Source: Symbiodinium natans (lineage: Eukaryota > Sar > Dinophyceae > Suessiales > Symbiodiniaceae). From it: a stretch of 31,518 nucleotides of DNA. This document shows positions 20,178-29,279 of this stretch, piece after piece. The notes beneath the pieces were generated by a model. That model did not search any database. It saw only the letters and a program-made list of their open reading frames with translations, and was not told the origin of the DNA. How positions within the stretch are numbered: position 1 is the stretch's first letter; every line of letters starts with the position of its first letter. Where the stretch lies: contig CAJNDS010001156.1 of the NCBI GenBank assembly GCA_905221605.1, forward strand, positions 1-31,518, written 5' to 3'. The position numbers and the translations under genes are program-made.

Positions 20178-21442
20178 TTCATTGTTGAGCCAGAATGTTT
20201 CCATGTAGAAGCGATCCAGCCTCTCGGAAGCTTCCTGCAATACTGGATCGGGGAGACTTGGCCGCAGAGCATGCGGAATGTGCAGATAAATATTGTCGCT
20301 TGGCAGCCCTTCGACCCAAGTCACGTGGCTGCCGTCTCCGCGGTCGTAATGTAGGGCGCAGTCCAAATAGCTAACACCAGCAGCACGAGTCTGCGCACTG
20401 TCGCACCACTCCACAACAAGGTTAAATATCTTGTCCTCGATCAATTTGTTTTGCAAAGTCCACCCAGCCTTGGACAAAGCATCGGCCGTGCGGGCACCTC
20501 TGCTTCCGTGCTCAGCGCCTCCTCCTTCCTCCGCGCCCGCTTGTTCCGCTGCAGGCCGGCCTCGCTGCGCTTTTCTAGGTAAGCAACTCTGCGCCTTGTC
20601 TTCACAGGCGTTGAGCAGCTGGACATCAGAGCCATTGCAATTTGCGTGAAGAGCATCGATGTTGCTCAGAACTTCGTCGTCGTTTCGCATGGAATCACCT
20701 TCCATCAGTCTGAATAGACCTTCTAGTCGAAGACAAAATTTCTTGCAACGAGCGAGCGTCCCTTCTGGCGGAACGCCCCGATGCAGCGTGAAGGCGCCGT
20801 GGTGGAAAAAATACAGATTTCCTGAGTGGCAGCGCATGTGTGTGTGTCGCCTTCGACTATCCACAGAAGCATCACCAACTCTCTCACATGCACATCGGTA
20901 AGGCGCAGCCGGTAAACTGCAAGGGCGCCAATGCACAGTCGCAGCAGATCCTCTTGCAGATGTGGAAAACGTTGTGTAGCCTGCGCGCGAAGAGTACGTA
21001 TCTTCTGTGGAATCGTGGCCTCTGTGACATTCTGCAAAGGTGCCACGGTTCTCAGCGATCTTTGTGCAATGGTTCGTAGCTGACGGAAGGACTCCTTGAA
21101 TTCTGGTATGCTTGTTGGAGCGCCCTCTTTGCGACGACGCTGCCGCGCCCGGGCCAGCACTTCGCTATTGAAATCATTCCCCACTACATCATGCGGCGAC
21201 AAGTCTCTGCACGTCGGCTCCTGGGAGAGCTGTTGCTCGGGCGCTTGCCGAGCGGCTTCGTCGCGGAGCACGGCCTCGTTCGTCTCAGGAGCCAGGAGCA
21301 GATCGCGAGGGACTTCTATGTCCTCGTCCGGCGCTTCCCCATAGTCTGGAAGGTCGAAGGATGCTTGGCTTTGCGCCTCGTCCATAGCGCTGAAGACAGC
21401 CCCTGTCAGCGCAGCGGTGCAGGATCTCGCGAAGCTCCTCAT
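20178..21442 (-). pseudogene. D5-like N-terminal region of the SF3 helicase (frameshifted)
   Basis: The frame from 21,442 carries an Asp/Glu-rich start (an ATG at 21,385 gives MDEAQSQASFDLPDYGE), then VRELVMLLWIVEGD. At the TG run 20,837-20,847 the frame is lost. Reading resumes two bases out with HTHMRCHSGNLYFFHHGAFT, then ARCKKFCLRLEGLFRLM, a middle basic segment, and LPSDNIYLHIPHALRPSLPD before the intron at 20,177. The region precedes the P-loop as the D5_N-type segment does in viral and plasmid SF3 helicases. The segment 20,441-20,620 is open in two frames, so its true reading is uncertain. Confidence 0.6.
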
Positions 21443-23118
21443 CTGAGCTCGGGTAGTCGCCTGGCAAGCCTTGACGAGCTGAAAACCCTTGACTCAGAAG
21501 CGATGATCGCTGCCAGATCGGATGTCCTGTAGCCGTGCCAGGGAGCAACTCGAAGGGAAGCCACTCATGACCATCTGCGTACCAGACTCCCAAGTTCGCT
21601 CGAATCAGGACCGGGTGAATGCACATTGGAATTGCAGCCATGGCCAGCTGGTTGCTTTCATCGGAACGAACGCGCACATGGTGCAATACTAGTGCGCAGT
21701 GTGCTTTGTGCAAAGAGCCCAAGCGTCCAGCTCGTGCGGCGCGGATGTAGCATCGACCCTGGACCTGGCCTAGCGGTTTCTTGCAAAGAGCACATATATT
21801 TTGTTCTGTGCTCGTAGTCGGAACTTGACTTGAGGGCGAGTAATTTGGAAACATGACGAGCTGAAGCAATGTTTGCGGAGGAAGCCAAGCAAGGCTGTCG
21901 TGCTCGGTAAGCAAAACATCTCCGAACTCTAGTCCATAAAAGCGGTTTTCGTTGGGATGAAACCAAGCCCGGCGTGCTAGGAATGCCCAAAGTTCAGACC
22001 AGGTCGGCGTATCTTTGAAACGAATAACCATAGCTCTTGAGAGCGGACGTGCTCCAATCCTCAGAAGAAAATAACGCGGATTTGGTGTCGCGGCATTGCA
22101 AAGCGGCAGTGGAGGCACGACCATAAACAGCAGTGACGCTATATCCAGACCGTAGTTGACGACCGGAAGTACTTCGGAGCCGGAGGCCCAGAAGTTGCGG
22201 TCGCTACCAACACGCACGATCGGAATTTGGCCCGGCTGCGCCTGCATCCGAGTGGATGGTATCCCTGGCATCTGAAAGACCCAAATTGTTTTTGGTTGCT
22301 CACAAGGAGCATAGATCTCCGGACAGGAATCACGCAGTGCTGTAGAACCTCCATTGCAATCTTCTGCCACACGCTCAGAAACTTCTGGGCAGTCAACCAA
22401 AGCCTGGCTGGCGCCGCCCAGCACATGCAACGCAGGTCGCTTTTCTTCAATGGAAGAAAGTCGCACGGGTCCTTCGTCGACTTGGTGCGATTCTTTAGAG
22501 CCCTGCTTTTCTTCTTGAACCAAGTAACATTGAAGCGTCACAGCAGCGGTTCCGGCTTCGCTGCGCCAGAGATCTGGAAGAACACTGCCGTCTTCTGGAT
22601 CGGCCAATTCAATCAGGAAGCTCTGCTTTGCAAGCGGCAGCTTCTCGGCTTCTGCGTGGAGGTACCGGAAAAGCATTTTGTGCCTGTGCTGCTGAAAAAA
22701 ATCTAGAATGACTCGTGCTCTGTAGAGCACGCGTTCCCATCTCCGTTTGCTCATGACTTGGCGTTCATGAGGATCTGGCAGTAGTTGCAAAAGGGCAGGA
22801 ATCTCCAGGAGGGTATGGACGTGCTTCTGTAGGATACCGACCACTGTCGCACGGAACTTGCTGCCAGTGCCATGGGCTCGACCGGTCTGAAGTTCTTGCC
22901 AGAGCTCTCCTGCGTGCTTGTAGCATTGTGCCAGAGCACCAGTAACCTCCGCTAGAGCGGACCCGCCGACAAAATCCTTGTAATTCACGCGCCCACAAAC
23001 ATCACAGGACCGCAGTGGCATGCTCTGCATGTGAGACGCACAGAACCAATGTCGACACGCGGGACAGACCGCCCACATATGAACCTCAATGGCCTGCTCC
23101 TTGCTGCATAGAGAACAC
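21410..23118 (-). CDS. Cys-rich zinc module and long linker region, unidentified
   Basis: The open frame continues down to 21,285 but coding leaves it near 21,410. The exon starts at 23,118 after CCATGCCAG|G. A zinc module follows: CSLC, 13 residues, CPACRHWFCASH, then RSCDVCG and DFVGGSA (ligands C39, C42, C56, C59, C64, H67, C76, C79 by the open frame). It closely parallels the module at 24,352. A helical stretch (LPDPHERQVMSKRRWERVLY), an unassigned middle region and a second Cys/His cluster (ICALCKKP ... HKAHC, about residues 479-512) come next. Near 21,410 coding leaves this frame by one base and passes to the helicase N-terminus. A separate gene starting at the ATG at 21,385 is the alternative. 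Function is unknown; protein-protein or nucleic-acid binding is plausible. Confidence 0.55.
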
Positions 23119-23311
23119 CTGGCATGGGAGAAAACACACTGAACTTCAAGCCTTGCACAATCTAGTCGGATTACGCCAACAAGACACACTGACACATTGA
23201 AGTTAAAGCGAATAAGCCTGATAGCACACACAGGACAACAATCCTTCGCCAGGATACAAACTGTATATATAAAGACAAACGTTTGGCCTGATAGAGGTGT
23301 CTTTTCGTCGC
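23119..23311 (-). other. Inferred intron (about 193 bp) before second zinc module
   Basis: The acceptor CCCATGCCAG|GTGTTC is clear and the preceding stretch is pyrimidine-rich. The most likely donor is GC (ACACCTGT|GCGACG), giving an in-frame join to CSLC. A nearby CT|GCTGAC is an alternative. The position mirrors the intron before the first zinc module. Confidence 0.5.
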
Positions 23312-24352
23312 ACAGGTGTCAGCAGTGGATTCAGGACTGGCTGCGTGCTCGAGCCATCTCTCGAAATAACCCACACAAACAATGTAGAGAATGCTGGAGG
23401 AGCTAGAGGTTCTTCACGAGCCAGGCGCCCCCCACCAAGTCTGCGTCCATTGAGCATCAGCTCAATGGACTGATTGTCCCACTTCAAGACAACCTCATTC
23501 GGAGAATTGGCTGCCGCGATCGCTTCAAGCACAGGGCCTGTTGGCCCTGCGACGGGCGTGGCGCCCGTTATTCCGAGGCTGACTCTGCAAGCATGAGTGT
23601 ATGGATTCTCCAGAAGCACGTATGAGCGTCGATTGCTGCCGTGAGTTTTTGCACCGACAAAAACACTTCTGGTGTTCGGCGCCAAAGTCAAAGAGAAACG
23701 GGCAGCTCCGAAAAGTGGATGACCTGACACCCAGCCACTCACATTTCTCCCTGGAAGATGGAGAGGAAGACATTGCCAAGACACCACCGCCCGAGGAGGT
23801 ATCTGGTGCAGAAGCGGCAGCTGCGGAATGTCAAAGCTAATGGATAAAGCCTGCCTGAAAAGATTGGCTGCTGCCAGCAGTGTTCGGTCACTGCGAGCAA
23901 GCTCCGGCACATTGAGAAATATGTGCTTTCCAACCCAGTATTCTTCATTGCCCATTGCTTCACTGGTCTCCCGACTGCAGGCGGCAAGTGCGCGAATGAA
24001 GTTGAAGTCTGAGCAGTAAAATGTCAGTCCATGTAGAAAGTTCGCAGGAACCTGGACAGGAGCTCTCGGTGAAGCGCACCGGCGCGCCCACCTTCGGGCG
24101 CCACCATGCGATTGTCTGCCCCGGGCATCTGTGTTCTCCCGAGTGCTGTGAAATTCATCAGAATCCAAGCCTGCGCCTTCCAAGATTTCGGAGCCGCCGA
24201 CGTAGTCCATGAACTGGTTCGGGCAACGAAGACAAAGCCTTCTCGGAGATCTTCGGGCGTGACGGTCGCACATCCAGGTCGAGCACAATGGGCAGACGAC
24301 CCATCTTGGACTTGAGAGCACATCGTGGAATCCACAGAGCACGCAAGTGATC
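23312..24352 (-). CDS. Zinc module plus F-box/SPRY-like unit
   Basis: The exon begins after GTCGCAG|G and encodes a module CVLC ... WVVCPLCSTWMCDRH ... RRLCLRC ... DYVGGSE (ligands C7, C10, C24, C27, C32, H35, C44, C47 by the open frame). Residues about 104-150 (VQVPANFLHGL ... ALAACSRETSEAM) look F-box-like. Residues about 195-345 (FGAARFSLTLAPNTRSVFVG ... VLKWDNQSIELMLNGRRLGG) look like a SPRY/B30.2-type beta-sandwich. The unit is a diverged paralogue of the one at the end of the nuclease block. The apparent start at 24,363 is TTG and lies in the intron, so it is not a true start. The F-box and SPRY calls are by pattern only. Confidence 0.5.
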
Positions 24353-24470
24353 CTGCGACCCAAAGAACGGTGTCCGACTCACAACTGATGCAAATCTGAA
24401 AACTACAACACAAAAGATTAAAACGCATCTTTTGGAGGCAAGCAGCCTTGAGCGGTGGCAGACTGGCGAC
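24353..24470 (-). other. Inferred intron (about 118 bp) before first zinc module
   Basis: The donor is CTTCC|GTCGCC and the acceptor GGGTCGCAG|GATCAC. The join gives LP-ITCVLC in frame, while unspliced reading meets a TGA. A second possible acceptor (TGTAGTTTTCAG) lies inside. Confidence 0.5.
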
Positions 24471-26924
24471 GGAAGAGGTTGCAACAGCACTTGTTCCTCC
24501 ACGCTACGAGATCGCATCCAGATGCGCAGGGAAAGCTTTGCCAGTGGGTCAGGGCCATCTAAAGCGTTTGCTCGAGTCCTTAAAGCCAACACACACGCTT
24601 CGTCAATCGAGAGCTCAAAGACATGTTCGCTCCATCGGACATCGAATCGATGAGAACGATTGGCGCGAAGACAAGGCCGGCCACTTACCACGCTTGGCTG
24701 AGGAGGCGAGCCGTGGAAACTGCAGGAAACAACGGAGTTGCTACGGAGAAGATTGTCGAGACGGCACGCAGCCTCCCTGCAGTCGCGCAGACTCGACCAG
24801 TCACGCACTCCGATATACATGCCCACTGCGGTTGCAGGCAGCCGCAATTCAAAACTGGCAGCGCCAACCAAGGGGTCGGAAGACTCGAACCCCGTCACAG
24901 GTCCGCTGCTGAACGGGACTGCACTCCAATCTAAAAGGACATTTTTTGGAAAGATCTGCATCATTGCCAGCTGTTTGACGCTTACGACAACCGCCTGCGC
25001 AGCCAGGTACACCTCGCGCATCCAACGCACTCTGCCGGTATCCTGAAACTCTTCAGTGTTCAGCGAGACAACTCGCCCACGCCAATGCTTGCCACTGCGA
25101 ACTGAATCCCGCATGGCCTTTGAAGTACTGGCTAAAGCATGGAGGTATTCGAACGAAAAAAAGAAGCTGGGGAGGCTGTGTAGAAGCTCTGCTGGAAAGG
25201 ACCCTCCAGCGACATCCAGCGGTGCGCGTGGATGCCTGGCTTGGGAGTACCAATCATGTCTCAAGTCCCAAATGCCATCATCGGAAGAATACGAGTCGAG
25301 GTCATCTTCTGTGGGCAAGTAAACAGCATGCACGGGCTGCGGCTGCGCGAGGTCCTGCCGAGCTTGGCCCTGGAAAGTTGAGACGTCCGGTGTTTCAAAC
25401 TGGATCTCACGCCAAATCTCAACTATGTCAGCTGCAGATTCAGAAGCCTCTTTGCCGCCGCAGTAATCTGTCGAGCCTCCCCTTGCATCGCACCAAGCCG
25501 CCAGCATATCTTCTGTTTCTTTCTCAAGCCTTGGAACCTCGTCGACGAAAGCTGTTGGATAGTGCTCAGGATGACAACACACAACCAACATTCGAGCCAC
25601 TCTGACGTCGTAATGTTTTTCTAGTAGATGTCGATAGACATTCAGCTGCAGTCTGTAGTGAACTCCTGTGCAGTCGGCAAGGTGACATAGTGGAGAACGC
25701 ATATGGTAGGCTGAATTGAACTTGCCGGGTAGACCAGCAGTGCGTTTCCAGTCAACCAGTACCATCTCCCCGTTGGGAAGACGAGCGCAAAAGTCGATAG
25801 ATCCAGCAAGTCGTTCTTCGTCTCCAAAAATAGTCCACTCAGTTCGCCAAGCTGTGAGATCTTTTGCACACTTGGACAGAAACGAGCGCAACATTCTGAC
25901 TTCAGGCGAAACCTGTGGCACAGAATGGCCATTGATGAGCGCTTCGAAAAGGTAATGCATGTAGGTGCCATAGTGCGCTGCCTCTCGGCCACGAGCCTCC
26001 CACATTGCTTTGATGTCATCAGGAGACAAGGTAAGTTCGTCAAGCTCAGCTGCAATGTCTTGAGTTGAGGAAAGATCCCTTAGAAGCTGGCTGATACGCT
26101 CATCATCTCTTGGGCTGCCAGAATACAGATCCAAAACTTCGGGACAGAAAATGCCAAGCCTGCTCATCCATGTAAAGGAGACTTCCGGTTTCAGGTACCC
26201 AGCCCGAGGCCAGTTCCTGCCGCTCATCATCCTGGCGATCACATTGTCCGCTTCAAACGGCGCGCAGAAAGCATGGATCATCCCAGTGACCGAGCCCAGG
26301 GTTCGCTGGCCGTCTACGAAGTATGTGTGATCAGAAGATCGAAATGCGATTCTGAAGTCTCTTGCATGGGGGTGGATCATCTTCAGCACCTCCACATTGG
26401 GGGCAGTCTCCGGGTCAAACTGCATCGGCGAGATCGGAAAGGTTGCTGAACTGGGCTGGATCAGTCGAGGCCAAGGTCCATCCATGCGGGCTAAGCGAGC
26501 AGCTTTGCGCTCGCAAGCCTCCAGTCCGGACTGGGTGCGTCGCTTCCGTTGAAATGCAGTCATGAACACTTCGGCTCGTAAAGCACCTGTCAAGCACACT
26601 GCTTGCCGTCCTCTGTTCTCTTCACATTCTCCGGCATCTTGTTCAGATTTCTGCCGACGTCGATCGCTGCCGCCTTGCAAGTCTTTTTCCGAACCTGTCG
26701 GCGCACATGGAGAGCAAACTCCAACTGTAGAAATCACCTTGAACACTGCCTCGAATGTGTTTTCCAGCATCCACAACTGCGTCGAGAGATTGTCACACGG
26801 CCGGTGGGACGTGGAAATTGCGCAAGAGTCGTCTTCGTGTATTGTGAGCCCAGTGAAATGATTCTGCCGATAAAGAATGTATCGCCCAGGCCCCTCAAAG
26901 CCTTGCGCAGGACGAATGGAGTAC
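24471..26924 (-). CDS. PD-(D/E)XK exonuclease (RecB/Cas4-like) plus F-box/SPRY-like unit
   Basis: An uninterrupted frame runs from 26,995. Nuclease core by that numbering: HTYFVDGQRTLGSVTGMIHA (about 223-241), GTYMHYLFE (G343, H347, E351), GSIDF (D401), VDWKR (D415, K417) and YRLQLNVYRHLLE (Q450, Y454). These match the GTxxHxxxE, D, DxK and QxxxY motifs of RecB/Cas4/lambda-exonuclease-type nucleases, and all are intact. An acidic linker (DDLDSYSSDDG) leads to an F-box-like segment (about 599-640) and a SPRY-like segment (about 690-830). The ATG at 26,995 would start translation within an inferred intron; joining to the upstream exon at 27,006 is preferred because the frame continues as VAPLG-YSIRPAQGFEG. 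Confidence 0.75.
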
Positions 26925-27005
26925 CTTCCGGTGGCTCTCATGACAAACTGCGCAATAGCAATTGATGACTTACTGTTGATTTCTTTCTTGTTCATGCCAA
27001 GTCAC
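26925..27005 (-). other. Inferred intron (81 bp)
   Basis: The donor is CCCCTGGG|GTGACT and the acceptor CACCGGAAG|GTACTC. Removal skips a TGA and keeps the downstream frame. It contains the ATG of the long nuclease frame, so that ATG would be intronic. Confidence 0.6.
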
Positions 27006-27132
27006 CCCAGGGGTGCTACCATGCGGTTGCCATCTTTCAAGACGAAAAATGGGCCATGGCCTGCGTAAGGGACCTTGACCCCCACGGCCCGCAAAGCGTC
27101 CACCAGGCAAACGTCCCGAAACCGCGGTTCGC
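27006..27132 (-). CDS. 5'-most recognised exon of the giant gene, Cys-His protease-like
   Basis: After CTCCAAAG|G the exon reads FRDVCLVDALRAVGVKVPYA, then GPFFVLKDGNRMVAPLG. Joined to the next exon it continues to GRYILYRQNHFTGLTI. A Cys in a DVCLVDAL helix-like context followed by a His in NHF resembles the C and H motifs of small papain/OTU-fold proteases; this is inference. Further 5' exons and the true start were not found. The opposite strand (27,075-27,487) is also open. Confidence 0.5.
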
Positions 27133-27139
27133 CTTTGGA

Positions 27140-27800
27140 GTCAAGGGAAGATCACGAAGCAAAACTATGGCAGCTACGCGCCTGTAGTCCGGACGCTATG
27201 TTTCTTTACCACAATTGCGCTTCTCTAGACCACAGGTACACGTGTGTGGCCTGCTTGCAACAGGGACATCGGCACGGCGGCTGTCTTGGCCGATCTTTTC
27301 TGACTCTGAGCCAGGCCGAACATGATTTTCTCCAAAAGCTGCTGCTGCCTGCGAGATGGCGAGAAGCACCAACTTTGGATGTGCCGCGTTTAAGCTTGCG
27401 CCGGCCTGCTCAGAACCAGTTTTCTCAAATGAGGCATCTTCTTGGGCCCGCATTTCCTGCCGAAGCTTACAACACTACCACCATATAGGTAACGCCAATC
27501 TCAGACGCGGTTTTTGTGATCTCTTGACACTGCTATGTCACACAACCATCCTCATCTGCTGAGCGCAAACGCAGCTGAAGGTCCTCGGCGGACGCCACTC
27601 CGGCTTGACTTTCACGGTCGCCGTGCTTCGCAGCCTGTCAGCGACACCAGCTCGGCGGCACGCCAAGCTTCTTGCCGAGGTGAACCCGGGCTCTCCCTGG
27701 CTTTCAAAAGTTGGATGGACTTACGAAGTTCGTTCTCTCATACATATGAACTTGTTTGAGAGATTATTTCACAGACTAAGGCGCAGGACTCTGTCTTCGA
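27140..27800. other. Unassigned spacer upstream of the giant gene
   Basis: A + strand frame (27,075-27,487) reads YTCVACLQQGHRHGGCLG and RSFLTLSQAEHDFLQKLLLP and ends at a donor-like TATAG|GTAACG. The minus strand is open in part as well. Orientation and function cannot be settled. The region may contain the promoter or first exons of the minus-strand giant gene. Confidence 0.3.
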
Positions 27801-27802
27801 GG

Positions 27803-28790
27803 AGGTTCTGCAGTCCCGCGCGCTTGTGGAAGGTGTCGACAAGGGCGCTGCCTGACTGAAAGGTAATACTGCAAGTTTGGCGACGTCTTAACCTGGAACA
27901 CGACCACCTTTGCCTGCAAGTCGACGACCGAATTGCCTGACTGGAAGGTAAAACTGCAAGTTCAGCATTGTCTTAAGCTGAATGCGAACACATTTGCCCA
28001 GCAACACAGGTACAGATGCGACTTGGTCCTGCACGCCACACAGGAGGTGTCTGCCGCGCAGGCAATGCCATGCATGACAGGTCCCGGGACAAAGGCCTCG
28101 AATGTTGCTGACAGCTGCTGCTTGACTGAACATGAGCGAGATCTGTCATTTGTTCATTCGTTCGACTCCCCCATAAAATCTTGCGACTCTTCGGAGGCCG
28201 CCGACTTCTCCTGGGACTCACTCTCGTCCTTGGCCATCATCTCCTGGGACCTGACTTACTCTTTCATTTGAAAGTTTTGGAGTAGAGCACGAAGTGAAGT
28301 TCTGCAGTCCCACGCGCTTGTGGACGGCGTCGACGAGGGCACTGCCTGACTGAAAGGTCAATTTGCAAGTTTGGCGTCGTCTTAACCTGGAATACGACCA
28401 CCTTTGCCTGCGAGTCGACAAGCGCATTGCCTGACTGGAAGGTAATACTGCAAGTTCAGTATTGTCTTAAGATGAACGTGAACACGTTTGCCCAGCAACA
28501 CAGGTGCATGTGCGAATCGGTCCTGCGCACCACACAGGAGGTGTCTGCCGCGCAGGCAATGCCGTGCATGACAGGTCACTGGACAAAGGCCTCGAATGTT
28601 GCTGACAGCTGCTGCTTGACTGAACATGAGCGAGATCTGTCATTTGTTCATTCGTTCGACTCCCAAATAAAATCTTGCGACTCTTCGGAGGCCGCCGAAT
28701 TTTCCTGGGACTCACTCTCGTCCTTGGCCATCATCTCCTCGGACCTGACATACTCTATCATTGGAAAGTTTTGGAGTAGAGCAGCATGAA
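27803..28790. repeat. 494-bp tandem duplication
   Basis: Two adjacent copies (27,803-28,296 and 28,297-28,790) are about 90% identical at a constant 494-bp offset. Each begins near TCTGCAGTCCC and ends GTTTTGGAGTAGAGCA. Inside each copy a shorter motif repeats (TGACTGRAAGGT followed by CTGCAAGTTYRGC, about 85-90 bp apart). The + strand reads CDSSEAADFSWDSLSSLAII and the minus strand reads MMAKDESESQENSAASEESQ, so the coding strand, if any, is unclear. Confidence 0.92.
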
Positions 28791-28804
28791 GACTCGTCAC
28801 CGAT

Positions 28805-29275
28805 CTAAGAGTCGAGCGAAGTTGGCTTGAAGGGGATCTCACGAGGCCCTCTTGCTTTGCGTCGATGCTTGCGGTTGAAGGGGTCTTCTCGATGCCAAAA
28901 CCCTAACCTCTCGGGACCTTGGCCCATTTTCTTCTCCTTGCAGGGGTTTTCCTTTGTGTAGGGCTCATCGGGCGGGACCTCCTTTCGTCGTCGTCGTCGT
29001 CCCCCGAAGCTCGGCTGGAGGACGAAGCCAAACCGCTTTCCTCCAGCCATGTGGCCTGACGACTTGCTGGTAACCAGAGGCACCAAAGGCAGCCAATTGT
29101 CGGCATTGTCTTGGGTGCGCAATGGGAATCCGGACACAGTCGAATGCGTTGGCGCGCCAGCGCCTAAGCAGACGATTTGAGTTTTAAGGCTGTGGACATG
29201 CTGCCAAGCCTTGCGCAGCCGGCCGTCTACATGAGGTAGTATTGCACTGCTGCAAGCACTCGACTTCGGCTGCAT
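28805..29275 (-). CDS. Hypothetical Arg/Lys-rich protein, 156 aa
   Basis: A complete frame opens with ATG at 29,275 and ends TAG at 28,805. The N-terminal half is of mixed composition (GRLRKAWQHVHSLKTQIVCL). The C-terminal half is strongly basic (GGRRRRRKE from a GAC-type triplet run at about 28,986-29,000, then ENPCKEKKMGQGPERLGFW). In that run another frame reads GDDDDDERRSRP, so a frame shift cannot be excluded. No family was recognised. It lies immediately beside the 494-bp duplication. Confidence 0.4.
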   Translation of the reverse strand: MQPKSSACSSAILPHVDGRLRKAWQHVHSLKTQIVCLGAGAPTHSTVSGFPLRTQDNADNWLPLVPLVTSKSSGHMAGGKRFGFVLQPSFGGRRRRRKEVPPDEPYTKENPCKEKKMGQGPERLGFWHREDPFNRKHRRKARGPREIPFKPTSLDS

Positions 29276-29279
29276 TCCT

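Larger units (their letters stand above)
15165..27132 (-). mobile_element. Giant nuclease-helicase-polymerase-transposase element (decayed)
   Basis: About 12 kb on the minus strand reads as one gene. Inferred coding blocks: 27132-27006, 26924-24471, 24352-23312, 23118-20178, 20065-19982, 19890-16262 and 16159-15165 (roughly 3,750 codons). Domain order: Cys-His protease-like, PD-(D/E)XK nuclease, F-box/SPRY-like, zinc module, F-box/SPRY-like, zinc module, SF3 helicase, palm-like polymerase motifs, OTU-like, C2H2, DDE transposase. Direct fusion is seen within several uninterrupted frames; fusion across introns is inferred. About five frameshifts suggest this copy is inactive. Terminal inverted repeats and target duplications were not identified. 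It could instead be a virus-derived insertion. Confidence 0.6.

Noticed and set aside
24353-24363. Start of the zinc/F-box unit at 24,363
   Set aside because: The codon is TTG, lies before the AG|G acceptor, and a TGA is just upstream in frame; an exon start is more likely.
26900-26995. ATG at 26,995 as the true start of the nuclease protein
   Set aside because: The upstream exon 27,132-27,006 joins in frame by a good GT-AG intron that contains this ATG. It stays possible but less likely.
27075-27487. 137-codon + strand ORF as a gene
   Set aside because: Composition is plausible and it ends near a donor-like site, but it overlaps the better-supported minus-strand exon and has no recognisable motif, so it is only noted as spacer content.
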